Shown one piece after another: positions 37,239 through 45,576 of a stretch of DNA of 64,000 nt. Source of the stretch: Synechococcus sp. LA31 (GTDB lineage Bacteria; Cyanobacteriota; Cyanobacteriia; PCC-6307; Cyanobiaceae); the NCBI RefSeq assembly GCF_018502385.1, contig NZ_CP075523.1, forward strand, positions 1,178,001-1,242,000, given 5' to 3'. Below the pieces are notes generated by a model. That model was not told where the DNA came from. It did no database searches and saw only the letters and a program-made list of their open reading frames with translations. The first letter of the stretch is position 1, and every line of letters begins with the position of its first letter. The position numbers and the translations under genes were made by a program.

Positions 37239-37319
37239 GGAAGCGGCTGGCAGCAACGGCCCTGGGGTTCCACTAGAAGTGCGACCCTATGGTGCCGGAA
37301 GAAGCACTTTCAACCACCC

Positions 37320-37985
37320 GTGCAGAAGAGCGAAAACAACCGAGCGGGCGAACTCAAAGAGCTGGGCTGGAGCGCTGAAGACGTGCGCCGCTACGAAGAG
37401 CTCTGGGAATACCGCCAGCGCTGGGGTGCGATCAACCTCGAGCGGGACGACCGCCAGTTCCTGCGCAAAGCAGAAGCCGCCCTGCCCAAGATCGTGGCCA
37501 AGGGATCGGAGAAGAAGCGCACCCAAGACAAATCCCTCTACCGCTGGCTGGCCTACTACTTGGAGGCCATGCAATCCGCCCCGCTCAACGAGGGCGAAGT
37601 GGCCGCCTGGCCGATCGTGCTGCAGGAAGAACTGCGCACCATCGATTACTACGAGCCGGTGCTCGGCCTGCCCGACACGCTGAAGGCCAAGGAGCTGCTG
37701 CCCGTGCGCGAGCAGCTGGTGGCTCAGGCCGCAGCCACGGCTGTCCGCAGCATCAGCTTCGATTTCGTGGCCCCGATTGAGGAGCTCAAGCAGCGCGAGA
37801 AAACCAGCTGGAAACCGCTGCGCGGCGAGGGCAACACCGACACCACCTACCCGGTGCTCAGCGCCGACGCTGCCGACGCCTTCCGCCAGCAGGCCCGCAC
37901 CACGATCACCAGCACCATCCGCGAGCTATTCCCCTCGCTCAAGGACACCGAGAAGCCCGAGCCTCCGGCCGACTGGATGCCCTGA
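37320..37985 (+). CDS. Conserved-looking soluble protein of unknown function
   Basis: From a GTG at 37,320, about 221 residues. The text is clearly coding (K-E-L-G-W-S-A-E-D-V-R-R-Y-E-E-L-W-E-Y near 12-30; W-P-I-V-L-Q-E-E-L near 99-107) and largely helical, ending in Pro/Glu-rich sequence. The frame is open upstream to 37,140, but that part lies in the promoter zone of the opposite gene and reads as noise. No family recognised. Convergent with the SulP gene. Confidence 0.65.
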   Translation: MQKSENNRAGELKELGWSAEDVRRYEELWEYRQRWGAINLERDDRQFLRKAEAALPKIVAKGSEKKRTQDKSLYRWLAYYLEAMQSAPLNEGEVAAWPIVLQEELRTIDYYEPVLGLPDTLKAKELLPVREQLVAQAAATAVRSISFDFVAPIEELKQREKTSWKPLRGEGNTDTTYPVLSADAADAFRQQARTTITSTIRELFPSLKDTEKPEPPADWMP

Positions 37986-37994
37986 GGCGCGGGA

Positions 37995-39545
37995 TCAGCC
38001 CTGGCCCAGCACTGCGTCTGGGCTTTCACTGATCCGCTCGAACAGGTTGAGGCTTTCCTGGTTGAGGTTCTGCACCTCAACACGGGAACCAGCCTGCTGC
38101 AGTTTGCGAATCACCTGATCAAGGGCGCGCATGCCGGTTTGATCCCACACATGCGCCTCGGCCATATCGATCGTGACGCGGGCTGGATGGGCATGCTGCT
38201 TAAAACCGGCCAGGAAATACACCGTGCTCACAAAAAACAGCTGGCCACGCACGCGGTAGTGGAGGTGGTCGTCGCCCAACCAGTGAGCTTCCACATCCAC
38301 CACCTTGGCCACCTTGCGGCTGAACAGGATCGCCGCCAGCGCCACACCCACCACCACGGCAATCGCGAGGTTGCGGGTGAGCAACGCCAACACCAGGGTG
38401 AGCAGCATCACAGAGGTGTCGCTCTTGGGAATCGTGCCCATTTTCAGGAACGACTCCCAATTCACGGTGCTGATCGACACCATGATCATCACGGCCACCA
38501 ACGCCGCCATCGGGATCCGCGCTAGCCAGCCGCTGAGTGAGATCACCAGCACCAACAAGCCCACGCCAGCGGTGAGCGTGGAGAGCCGATAACGACCTCC
38601 CGATTCCAAATTGATCACCGATTGGCCGATCATGCCGGCGCCCGCCATCCCACCAAACAGGCCAGCCACGATGTTGGCGACGCCTTCGGCGCGGGCCTCA
38701 GCCTCGTAATCGGCATCTTCATCCAAACGGTCTTCCACCACGCTCGCGGTGAGGAACGACTGCAATAAGCCCACCAGCGATATCGCCAGGGCAGTGGGCA
38801 AAATGATGCCCCAGGTGTCTGGCGAGGCAAACACCTCAGGCAGGGCAAACACTGGCAAGGCATTGGGAAGTTGCCCCAAATCACCCACGCGCGGAATCGG
38901 CAGTTGCCACCACTCCGCCAAGCCACTGATCACCAGGATGGCCACCAGCGTGGAGGGCACCAGCCGGGTGAGGCGCGGCAAGCCGTAAATGAGCACCAAG
39001 CCCAGAACCACCAGGCCCCACACCCAAGGCCAGGCAATGCTCTGGCCCGTGGCCACCAGGCTCGGAATGGTTTCACCACCATCGCGGCCAATGCCAAGCT
39101 GCGGCAATTGGGCAAGAAAGATCAACACCCCAATCGCATTCACAAACCCCACGGTGACAGCCCTGGGCACAAAACGCATCTGATGCGCTAAGCGCAGATA
39201 ACCCCAGAGAATCTGAAACACGCCGGCCAGGATTGAGGCGGCCAGCAGATAAGTGAGGCCATGGGATTGCACCAAGCCACCCATCAGCAAGGCCACACCA
39301 GCGGTGCAGGCCGACACCATGCCGGGCCGTCCGCCCATCAAGGCCACAACAATCAGAATGCAAATCGAGCCGAACAAGCCCACCTGCGGATCCACGCCGG
39401 CCACGATCGAAAAGGCGATGGCCTCAGGAATGATGCCGAGGGCAACCACCATCCCGGCTAGGAACTCTCGCGGTATCGCTTCACGGCGGGGGACGAGTGA
39501 CCAGCCTTGTCTCACCACCAATGCGCTGAACTGTTTGATCGACAA
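37995..39545 (-). CDS. SulP-family anion transporter with STAS domain
   Basis: A 516-residue SLC26/SulP protein. About 12 membrane segments over 30-385, including the family motif around P-E-A-I-A-F-S-I-V-A-G-V-D-P-Q-V-G-L near 40-57 and G-G-M-A-G-A-G-M-I-G-Q near 299-309. A C-terminal cytoplasmic STAS-like domain follows (V-T-I-D-M-A-E-A-H-V-W-D near 461-472). In cyanobacteria relatives include BicA bicarbonate transporters; this protein is shorter and diverged, so sulfate or bicarbonate cannot be decided. Confidence 0.83.
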   Translation of the reverse strand: MSIKQFSALVVRQGWSLVPRREAIPREFLAGMVVALGIIPEAIAFSIVAGVDPQVGLFGSICILIVVALMGGRPGMVSACTAGVALLMGGLVQSHGLTYLLAASILAGVFQILWGYLRLAHQMRFVPRAVTVGFVNAIGVLIFLAQLPQLGIGRDGGETIPSLVATGQSIAWPWVWGLVVLGLVLIYGLPRLTRLVPSTLVAILVISGLAEWWQLPIPRVGDLGQLPNALPVFALPEVFASPDTWGIILPTALAISLVGLLQSFLTASVVEDRLDEDADYEAEARAEGVANIVAGLFGGMAGAGMIGQSVINLESGGRYRLSTLTAGVGLLVLVISLSGWLARIPMAALVAVMIMVSISTVNWESFLKMGTIPKSDTSVMLLTLVLALLTRNLAIAVVVGVALAAILFSRKVAKVVDVEAHWLGDDHLHYRVRGQLFFVSTVYFLAGFKQHAHPARVTIDMAEAHVWDQTGMRALDQVIRKLQQAGSRVEVQNLNQESLNLFERISESPDAVLGQG

Positions 39546-39561
39546 ATCGACAGTACAGCCC

Positions 39562-39657
39562 TCAGCGCAGCAGCCGTAACCAGGCCCACCAGATCAGCGC
39601 CACGGGAACCAAAGCCAGCGCTAACACCTGCAAACTCTCGAGCTGCTCAGGGTTCAC
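39562..39657 (-). CDS. 31-residue single-span membrane peptide
   Basis: A short frame starting at a GTG that overlaps the stop of the upstream secreted protein gene (GTGA) and ending 16 bases before the SulP gene. Residues about 9-25 form one hydrophobic helix (L-A-L-A-L-V-P-V-A-L-I-W-W) with basic end R-L-L-R. Coupling and composition favour a real gene; no homology known to me. Confidence 0.4.
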   Translation of the reverse strand: MNPEQLESLQVLALALVPVALIWWAWLRLLR

Positions 39658-39884
39658 GGCACCGGGCAGGGCTGGGAATTGATCAGCATCAGCCCGAGCA
39701 AGCTGCATTGAAGACGGGTGAGGTCATCGAGGGCCGTCTCCACATCACTGGTGAAACCAGGATTGGGCTCCAACGGGGCTGCAACCGTTGCAGGCTCAAG
39801 CGGTGGAGGTAGCGGCTGCGCCAGGGCAGAGGGAGCTGCAGCAGCAACCATCGCGCCGAGCAACAACAGGGCAAAGGGAGGCAT
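39654..39884 (-). CDS. Small exported protein, Pro-rich
   Basis: About 76 residues from the ATG at 39,884: a signal peptide (P-P-F-A-L-L-L-L-G-A-M-V then A-L-A-Q), a Pro/Ala-rich linker, and a short helix with one Cys pair (L-Q-C-S-L-L-G, Q-P-C-P-V-P). A longer frame to 39,971 lacks a sensible N-terminus. Unknown function. Confidence 0.5.
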   Translation of the reverse strand: MPPFALLLLGAMVAAAAPSALAQPLPPPLEPATVAAPLEPNPGFTSDVETALDDLTRLQCSLLGLMLINSQPCPVP

Positions 39885-39961
39885 CAGCAGCACGAGCACT
39901 GCTCCATCCCTAGCTACGGAGCCATCACGGGCGCCATGCTGAGAGAAAGAAGCGAGCTGGC

Positions 39962-40174
39962 TTGAGAGCACCGCTGCTGTGGAAGGCCCTGGCTTACCGG
40001 GTGGTCGCCATGGCCTTCACGGCCCTGTTCACCGGCTGGAGCAAATCGGTGGAGATTCACGTGGGCCTCACGCTCATTTATTACCTGTTTGATCTGGCTT
40101 GGGAGCGCCGCATGAGCCAACCTGCTCCAGCACAACGCCATCTTGATCCACCAAGCGGTAGTGACGGCCCGTGA
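39962..40174 (+). CDS. DUF2061-family membrane protein
   Basis: About 70 residues from a TTG at 39,962. The pattern W-K-A-L-A-Y-R-V-V-A-M-A-F-T-A-L near 7-22 and H-V-G-L-T-L-I-Y-Y-L-F-D-L-A-W-E-R near 33-49 is that of DUF2061, a two-helix membrane domain. The hydrophilic tail after 50 may be extra. Function unknown. Confidence 0.6.
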   Translation: MRAPLLWKALAYRVVAMAFTALFTGWSKSVEIHVGLTLIYYLFDLAWERRMSQPAPAQRHLDPPSGSDGP

Positions 40175-40283
40175 GACGGGCTTTGGCCCGAGCCGTCATG
40201 AAGGCCGTTAAGCGATTGCGGCGAAACACTTCCGTGCGCCAGCACTGCTCATCAGCTGCACGGCTCTGGATCACGATGGGCAC
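40074..40283 (-). CDS. Small basic protein, unknown
   Basis: A 69-residue frame overlapping the DUF2061 gene tail on the other strand. The text (W-R-T-E-V-F-R-R-N-R-L-T-A-F, V-D-Q-D-G-V-V-L-E) looks like a folded small protein, but the overlap of 100 bases means one of the two ends is probably shorter than drawn. Confidence 0.4.
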   Translation of the reverse strand: MPIVIQSRAADEQCWRTEVFRRNRLTAFMTARAKARLTGRHYRLVDQDGVVLEQVGSCGAPKPDQTGNK

Positions 40284-40401
40284 ACTGCAGGCCTAACTGT
40301 TCAAAAACACTGTCCACCCTGCAGGGGCAACGTGGTGAAATCTCCTGGCGATCTTCGGGATCGAAGACTCTCTCAAGGTTTGCGCAAGGGTTGGCAAAGA
40401 A

Positions 40402-40431
40402 AAAGCAGGGTCACAAACCCTGCTTCGTCTC
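40402..40431 (-). terminator. Orphan terminator hairpin, possible small RNA end
   Basis: On the minus strand AAGCAGGG, loop TTTGTGA, CCCTGCTT followed by TTTC. No minus-strand protein gene ends here, so it may close a small RNA transcribed from about 40,500. The rest of 40,284-40,612 shows no protein gene I trust. Confidence 0.6.
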
Positions 40432-40612
40432 CCGTGGAGCATGGCCCCTCTCGCCAACGCTACCAAGGCCAAGAATGCGTGCCTAGAGGGCAATTGAAAA
40501 CAACAGAATGCCTGCAGATGGGGTAACAGACCATCACGCAATGCTGAAGAGAAAGCCCCGAGAGAGCTTGTGTAGCGCAACTGGAGCAGAATGAAAGCAG
40601 AGGGAGGTTCAA

Positions 40613-41131
40613 CTGCTTCACGTCATTGCATCTACGCATCAGCCTCAGCCACTCGACAACTACGAGCAGCACAGGATTGTTCTGGCTGTTGTGCAGTATT
40701 TCTCAGAGCATTACCACGAGCCCTTCACCATCCCGGAGCTAAGCCGGCAGCTGGGTATCACACTGCTCCACATCGAAACAGCTTTTGATCGCTGTAAAGG
40801 GAAAACAACCAACCAAGCCCTACTCGATTACCGGCTCAATCGGCTCTGCGATCAGATGGGTCACGATCCATCCGGTGATATCAACACGCAGATCAGCCAG
40901 TGCGGCCTTAACGCCGAGGCTAACCACCCTCTGGCATCGTTCAGCCAAACCAACCACCAATTCATCTCCTGCTTTGGGATTGATCTGATCGAATACCACC
41001 AGCAATGCTTCTTGGCCGAAGCCGCGCGGCAGCAGCACCAAGACTGCCAGAACGAACACCAGCCTGACGAGGTCGTAGCCGACGCACCCCACATCAACCT
41101 CTTGCTCACACGGTTTCATAGGCCTAGCTAG
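40613..41131 (+). CDS. AraC-type HTH regulator, short
   Basis: A helix-turn-helix protein resembling the AraC DNA-binding domain: I-V-L-A-V-V-Q-Y-F-S-E-H-Y then F-T-I-P-E-L-S-R-Q-L-G-I as first HTH, and a second helical pair near C-G-L-N-A-E-A-N-H and F-S-Q. It is followed by a polar Gln/His-rich tail. The frame is clearly coding upstream of the first GTG (40,691) back to a stop at 40,592. With AGGGAGG at 40,602-40,608 the best placed start is a CTG at 40,613, a rare start codon. Paralogous to the regulator at 48,754. A CCTAGCT/AGCTAGG inverted repeat (41,123-41,149) spans its end. Confidence 0.62.
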   Translation: MLHVIASTHQPQPLDNYEQHRIVLAVVQYFSEHYHEPFTIPELSRQLGITLLHIETAFDRCKGKTTNQALLDYRLNRLCDQMGHDPSGDINTQISQCGLNAEANHPLASFSQTNHQFISCFGIDLIEYHQQCFLAEAARQQHQDCQNEHQPDEVVADAPHINLLLTRFHRPS

Positions 41132-41174
41132 TTCACAGGCCCAGCTAGGTGCCAGTCGACCGACGAATCAGAAA

Positions 41175-41516
41175 TCAGAAGCGCGACATCGCCGCAATTT
41201 TGGCCAATTTCTCAGCTTCGAGCCCTTCGAGCTCATCGAGACGCAGCAAATCATCCTTCACGAAACTGGCCATCACAAATAGGATGCCCTCTGATGCAAA
41301 CGAGAAGCGACCCTCAATCGTATGGCGCTCGATACTGAGGAAATCATGCAGTTGCCACACTGTTTCTGCCGATGACAGCGCCGTGGCTTTCTGCTTCAAA
41401 TCAGCAACCAAGCGTTCAATGGTGCGTTGATAGGCCTGCTCAAACGCAGCACGGGCCACATCCTGCTCGGTCTGCGACCAACCATCCAACAGTTCAGGAC
41501 CCATCTTACGGCTCAT
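41175..41516 (-). CDS. frp: Fluorescence recovery protein
   Basis: About 113 residues from the ATG at 41,516; a TTG at 41,546 overlapping the crtW stop would add 10. The FRP family text is plain: W-S-Q-T-E-Q-D-V-A-R-A-A-F near 13-25, V-W-Q-L-H-D-F-L-S near 53-61, then R-H-x-I near 64-67 and the terminal L-D-E-L-E-G-L. FRP is a helical protein that binds the C-terminal domain of activated OCP and speeds its return to the orange form, ending phycobilisome quenching. Downstream of ocp and crtW in one minus-strand operon. Confidence 0.92.
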   Translation of the reverse strand: MSRKMGPELLDGWSQTEQDVARAAFEQAYQRTIERLVADLKQKATALSSAETVWQLHDFLSIERHTIEGRFSFASEGILFVMASFVKDDLLRLDELEGLEAEKLAKIAAMSRF

Positions 41517-41542
41517 TGTTGTGTTCGACGATACTGGTGAGA

Positions 41543-42259
41543 TCAAGACAACGCGAGCGTGCGGCGGTGCTCAGCGGGCAATTGAAACCAAGCCAATTCA
41601 GGGTGGTCGTGATGCTCACGGTGATAGCCGAAATGAAAACAAGCCAAAAGCGACAACCAAGCCGGCATCGCCAGTGTTAACGGACCCTCCAAGCAACCAG
41701 GTTGCTGCTGATTGCGATGCGGCAGATACGTGCCAAACACAAACAACTGCAAAGAGCTCAGCAACAGCGGCAAGATACATACCACCACAAGGTTGATCCA
41801 ACCATTGGGGTGACGGAAACTGATCAACAGCGCAAGCACCAACCACAGCGACAGCAAGCGCATCATCTGAGCCAGCGAGAGATAGCCAGCCATGAAGCGG
41901 CGATACCAGCCAATGATGCCTGCGGCCTGATCACAGCAGAAATCTGGATCAAGGTGGCTACCTGGCCGCCAATGGTGCCGTTGATGTTTACGCCAGCAAC
42001 TGCGATACGGCAGCCCGGCATAAAGAAACAACAACATGGCCCCAAGGAGGTGATTCAACCGAGGGCTGGACGGGAAAAGATGCCCATGCATCGCATCGTG
42101 AGCCGTGATGAACAGCCCGGTTTGCAAAGCTGTGCGAACCCCAACCATCAGCGGGACCAGCCACATGGGCCCTTGGCTGAGATCCAGTGGGAGCAGGCTG
42201 AACAGGGAGATCAGCCAAGCCACCAGCAGCAGGGCCGCAGACAGGATTCCGCTGGGCAT
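41543..42259 (-). CDS. crtW: Beta-carotene ketolase (CrtW type)
   Basis: A 238-residue membrane di-iron oxygenase from the ATG at 42,259. Histidine motifs H-D-A-M-H-G near 54-59, H-Q-R-H-H near 91-95 and H-R-E-H-H-D-H-P near 211-218 with W-F-Q-L-P are those of CrtW-type ketolases. It makes echinenone or canthaxanthin, the ketocarotenoids OCP needs, which fits its place between ocp and frp. Confidence 0.88.
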   Translation of the reverse strand: MPSGILSAALLLVAWLISLFSLLPLDLSQGPMWLVPLMVGVRTALQTGLFITAHDAMHGHLFPSSPRLNHLLGAMLLFLYAGLPYRSCWRKHQRHHWRPGSHLDPDFCCDQAAGIIGWYRRFMAGYLSLAQMMRLLSLWLVLALLISFRHPNGWINLVVVCILPLLLSSLQLFVFGTYLPHRNQQQPGCLEGPLTLAMPAWLSLLACFHFGYHREHHDHPELAWFQLPAEHRRTLALS

Positions 42260-42284
42260 GGTCAACGCGATGACGCGCCCCTAA

Positions 42285-43238
42285 TCAGCGGCCGAGCTTC
42301 AGGAGCTCAGCTGGCGATGCCAGCAGATCAATCGCCACGAAATAGATCTTGCCTTCAGGGCTGAGCAGAAAACGCCAGGCCACATTCATGCCGATGCCAG
42401 CACCAAACCAGGGGGTCTGAACCTTGCCTGTGACCTTGATCTGGGTGAAATCACCCTCGGCCGGCTCGGCATAGCCTCGCTCGGGCAACAGCCGCAAGTT
42501 TTGGCAATCCTCACGGAAGAAGCGCAGAACAGCGTCACGGCCAACGATCGGCTTCTGGAACGGGGGTTGCAGGGCGCCATCGGGCAGGAAGAGCTCAATC
42601 AAGGCATCAAAGTCGTTGGCATTGAGCAAATCCATATAGCTATTCACCGTGGGGTTGATCACCCCTTCAATGAACACCTTTTTGCGCAGCTCTTCCGGCG
42701 TGGGAGGAGCAACCGGCTCCATCACGCGCTGGCCTTCCCCTTTGTCTGGGTCAAAGCCCATGTCAACAACAAAATTGCGCAGCAGGGTGATCTGCTGACC
42801 CTGCTCGACCTCCTGAACCGAGCGCAACACAGCGGCAGCATTGGCGGAGAGCTGATAGCCCTCAGGGATCGGCGCCACCAGACCGGCGGCCATCCATTCA
42901 CCCAACTGATACCAGAACCCCAGCTTGATGTTCACCGACCAGATCGAATAAGCCCGGCCAACGGGCGTATCAGAGCGGTTCGCCAGATCACACATCACCT
43001 GGCTCTGCTCTTCAAAGCTCATGGCTTTGATTTGGTTAAGCACACCCTCGGCGAATTGCATCCGCGCAGCTGCCGGCGCTGCCACGGTGATCGTGCGGCC
43101 CATTTCTAGGTAGGCGTACCAGATCAGCGCCAGTTGATCTTCAGCACTCAACAGCTTGAAGCGGGCTGTGATGGCAGGAACAACATCTGCCGAGAGGGTG
43201 CCAGGAAAGATCTTGGAGGCGCGATCGATCGTAAACAT
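42285..43238 (-). CDS. ocp: Orange carotenoid protein
   Basis: Exactly 317 residues from the ATG at 43,238, the family's usual length; the longer frame to 43,394 is rejected. The all-helical N-terminal domain (about 1-165) has W-Y-A-Y-L-E-M-G near 41-48 and the C-terminal NTF2-like domain (about 195-317) has N-Y/S-Y-M-D-L-L-N-A-N-D-F-D and A-W-R-F-L-L with the carotenoid-contacting Trp. It senses blue-green light, binds the phycobilisome and dissipates energy. The neighbouring frp argues for an OCP1-type protein. Confidence 0.96.
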   Translation of the reverse strand: MFTIDRASKIFPGTLSADVVPAITARFKLLSAEDQLALIWYAYLEMGRTITVAAPAAARMQFAEGVLNQIKAMSFEEQSQVMCDLANRSDTPVGRAYSIWSVNIKLGFWYQLGEWMAAGLVAPIPEGYQLSANAAAVLRSVQEVEQGQQITLLRNFVVDMGFDPDKGEGQRVMEPVAPPTPEELRKKVFIEGVINPTVNSYMDLLNANDFDALIELFLPDGALQPPFQKPIVGRDAVLRFFREDCQNLRLLPERGYAEPAEGDFTQIKVTGKVQTPWFGAGIGMNVAWRFLLSPEGKIYFVAIDLLASPAELLKLGR

Positions 43239-43409
43239 CAAATTATGGCGTCTGTTAAGGATTTTTAAAACCCTAGCACGGTCAGAGGCGTTTTCTGGTA
43301 AAGCGCGGATCTGTGGAGGGTTGCGGCGGATTGCCTCATCTACCACTGCTCGGGGAACACTGCACGGCCATGGCCCAGGTGGATGACGCAGCACCAGGGC
43401 TTGACGACC

Positions 43410-43589
43410 TCAACGGCTGCGCTGCTCACGGCTCCAGATCTTCTCCAATCTCTGCCTGAACTCGTGCTCATGCATGGGCCGCGCCAGCCGACGGCCGCGC
43501 ATGGTGCTGCTGATCCACCAGATCTGCAATGCAGCAAAGGCAAGGGCGAACAGGCCCAGTTGCACGTAGCCCCAGTTCAACTGCTCCAT
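43410..43589 (-). CDS. Small single-span membrane protein
   Basis: A 59-residue protein from the ATG at 43,589. One membrane helix at about 9-27 (L-G-L-F-A-L-A-F-A-A-L-Q-I-W-W-I) and a basic cytoplasmic tail (M-R-G-R-R-L-A-R-P, Q-R-L-E-K-I-W). It lies just upstream of ocp in the same direction, but 170 bases away. Unknown function. Confidence 0.6.
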   Translation of the reverse strand: MEQLNWGYVQLGLFALAFAALQIWWISSTMRGRRLARPMHEHEFRQRLEKIWSREQRSR

Positions 43590-43722
43590 CACGGCGCATT
43601 CAACATCGAAGTGGCGACCCTTTCAAACCACAGACGCACGATCCGATCACCCATCTCCAAAGAGGGGAGATGGCCTAGACCGGCGCACGGATCCAGCTGA
43701 TTGGCGACAACGGGATGTGCCC

Positions 43723-43869
43723 TCAAGCAAGCCCGCGACGGGGGCGACGAAAAAGCTGGCCGATCGCACCAACAACACCCCCCGCCAGGCCAAGCGCTAG
43801 ACGGATGGTGAGATCGGCGGTCACCAACACAGCGACCCAGAACCCGAAGAGAAACGCGAGATCTGCCAT
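43723..43869 (-). CDS. 48-residue membrane peptide
   Basis: A short ATG frame with a hydrophobic helix at about 4-18 (L-A-F-L-F-G-F-W-V-A-V-L-V), a second weaker one to about 38, and a basic end (F-R-R-P-R-R-G-L-A). Composition is typical of small thylakoid or plasma-membrane proteins. No homology known. The stretch 43,870-44,081 beyond it holds nothing I can name. Confidence 0.45.
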   Translation of the reverse strand: MADLAFLFGFWVAVLVTADLTIRLALGLAGGVVGAIGQLFRRPRRGLA

Positions 43870-44081
43870 AGCGGCACCGGCTGGAACGAACCAATACTAG
43901 GAACGATCAGCAAGGCTGGCACCGAGAAGACGCATCGATGAAAGCGGGCTTGTGTTTGTCGTGCATCGATTGGTCGATGCCTGGCTGCATCAATGGCGGA
44001 TCAAAGCGTGCTTACAATCCCACAATGACACCAGGCATTGGGTTGGCTCGAGCTCCTAAAGCACAAGCGAATTAACACCAA

Positions 44082-45062
44082 TCAATCAGGGCAGTACAAG
44101 AAGTTTCCTGGCATGACGTAGCAAGTGATGTCGTCATCATGCACTCGCACGTCGCGATGCCCCGGAGTTGATGTTAGAGCACTCATAACAGCCGTTGTTT
44201 TGGCCTGCTCGTGACCAGGACCATTGTTTGTATTAAACCGCCACTTAAGATCAGCGGAGAAGCGTTGCTTGAAGGCATCGTCATAAGACAGGTTGGCACC
44301 CAGCGTTAGACCGTTGTTGATGGCATACGCCAGCCTTCCCAAAACGCCTGATCCATTGACATGCTCCTCTTCTCGCTTCTGGTAGTAGTAGCCAACGCTT
44401 GCCATCAGCACAGGCGTGATGTTGTAACCGATGTCCAGGCCGTAGGTATCCAGTGCTCCGCCTTGATAGACGCTGTTGAGTTGTTGCTCTTTTTTGCCGG
44501 TCGGGATCAGTCCGTAGGCATTCAAGCGCCACAGATCAGACACCGCTTCTGCATTGACGGCAATCTGCTGGAAGAAGTCTGTGCGCTCATGGTTGACAGC
44601 AACTCCCGTGTCAACACCATCTGATGTCAGCGGTCGGGTGTCATAGCCTGCATTGACGCCATACATCCAACTGCGATCACCATTGAGCCAGCGGTAGCCC
44701 AGGCGCGATGAGGTGGAGATGGTGGTGCCTCCGACATCGGTGTTGACGATGCTGGACTGTCCCTTGATGTCGGAGAAATTGGCATTCGCCAGCACATCAA
44801 GGAAGAAAACGCTGTTCTTCCCCACCACCAATGGCAAGAAGCCACCAATGCCAGCCTCATTTGGGGTTCCAGCTGCTTGGGTCTGTGCCTGGACACCGAC
44901 CTGGGGTCTGACGACATCCTTGAGGTTGATGCTCATCACGCCAAGGTCTTCTGCTGACCCCTGAGCCAGCTCCACAGGCTTGGCGCTCACCTGAGCGATG
45001 GATGCCAGTCCCATAGCAGCGGCACCAGTTAGCGCAAGGCTCAAGCGAAGAGTCTGCTGCAA
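44082..45062 (-). CDS. Inverse-autotransporter-type beta-barrel protein
   Basis: A 326-residue exported protein: signal peptide 1-27 (L-S-L-A-L-T-G-A-A-A-M-G then V-S-A-K), then a barrel region of the intimin/invasin translocator type with G-Y-R-W-L-N-G-D-R-S-W-M-Y-G-V-N-A-G-Y-D near 123-142, Y-G-L-D-I-G-Y near 205-211 and S-V-G-Y-Y-Y-Q near 220-226. The barrel ends near 285 (W-R-F-N-T-N). No Ig-like passenger follows, only about 45 residues with two cysteines. Probably an outer-membrane barrel acting alone. Confidence 0.72.
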   Translation of the reverse strand: MQQTLRLSLALTGAAAMGLASIAQVSAKPVELAQGSAEDLGVMSINLKDVVRPQVGVQAQTQAAGTPNEAGIGGFLPLVVGKNSVFFLDVLANANFSDIKGQSSIVNTDVGGTTISTSSRLGYRWLNGDRSWMYGVNAGYDTRPLTSDGVDTGVAVNHERTDFFQQIAVNAEAVSDLWRLNAYGLIPTGKKEQQLNSVYQGGALDTYGLDIGYNITPVLMASVGYYYQKREEEHVNGSGVLGRLAYAINNGLTLGANLSYDDAFKQRFSADLKWRFNTNNGPGHEQAKTTAVMSALTSTPGHRDVRVHDDDITCYVMPGNFLYCPD

Positions 45063-45337
45063 ACCATGGATCGAATACTAAGCAGCATGTTGCATCAAAA
45101 GCACTGTGGTGCAGCGGTTCAAAGGTCAGCTTGTGATGCGGGGGAGCCTGCAGAACCAGTGAGCCACTTCAATAGCCCTAGGTGAAACGGCAACCCGATC
45201 GCGAGCTATCGGCGTCGCTCCCCCAACAACGCAACCCTGTTTGGTGAGCCAGGGCATTTCTATCAAGAGTGGCATGCATCGAAGGAGCAGAAGACACCTC
45301 CCAACCCACCCCAGCAAAGCGCGGGGGGCAAGCGTCA

Positions 45338-45566
45338 ATCAACAGTTCAATGGCAGTCGTTGTTGAAGCTGCTGGCGTTGGCGCCTGGGGCCGAATGTTC
45401 CAGGTGTGAGCTGTTTTGATCTCCTGGGGCACCTGTGGCGGTGCAAACGGAGTGTCGATCAGTCAGGCACTCTGCTTGAAGCGGCTGTTGATGCCATTCC
45501 TCCTCTTGCCTGGCTGAACGACCTGCCCACGGTTAGGGGATGACTGTTGGAGCAGGGGCCCCGTGT
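45338..45566. repeat. ~200-bp direct repeat, copy 1
   Basis: Closely matches 47,725-47,932: blocks such as GAAGCTGCTGGCGTTGGCGC, TTTGATCTCCTGGGGCACC and GGTGCAAACGGAGTGTCGA are shared. Read on the minus strand both copies carry a short similar frame (P-Q-E-I-K, W-N-x-R-P-Q-A-P-T-P-A-A-S). Bases 45,063-45,337 hold no clear gene. Confidence 0.75.
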
Positions 45567-45576
45567 GCTTCATTGC

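Noticed and set aside
43589-43894. 101-codon minus-strand frame
   Set aside because: The 48-residue frame at 43,723-43,869 in another frame is a better protein; both cannot be real.
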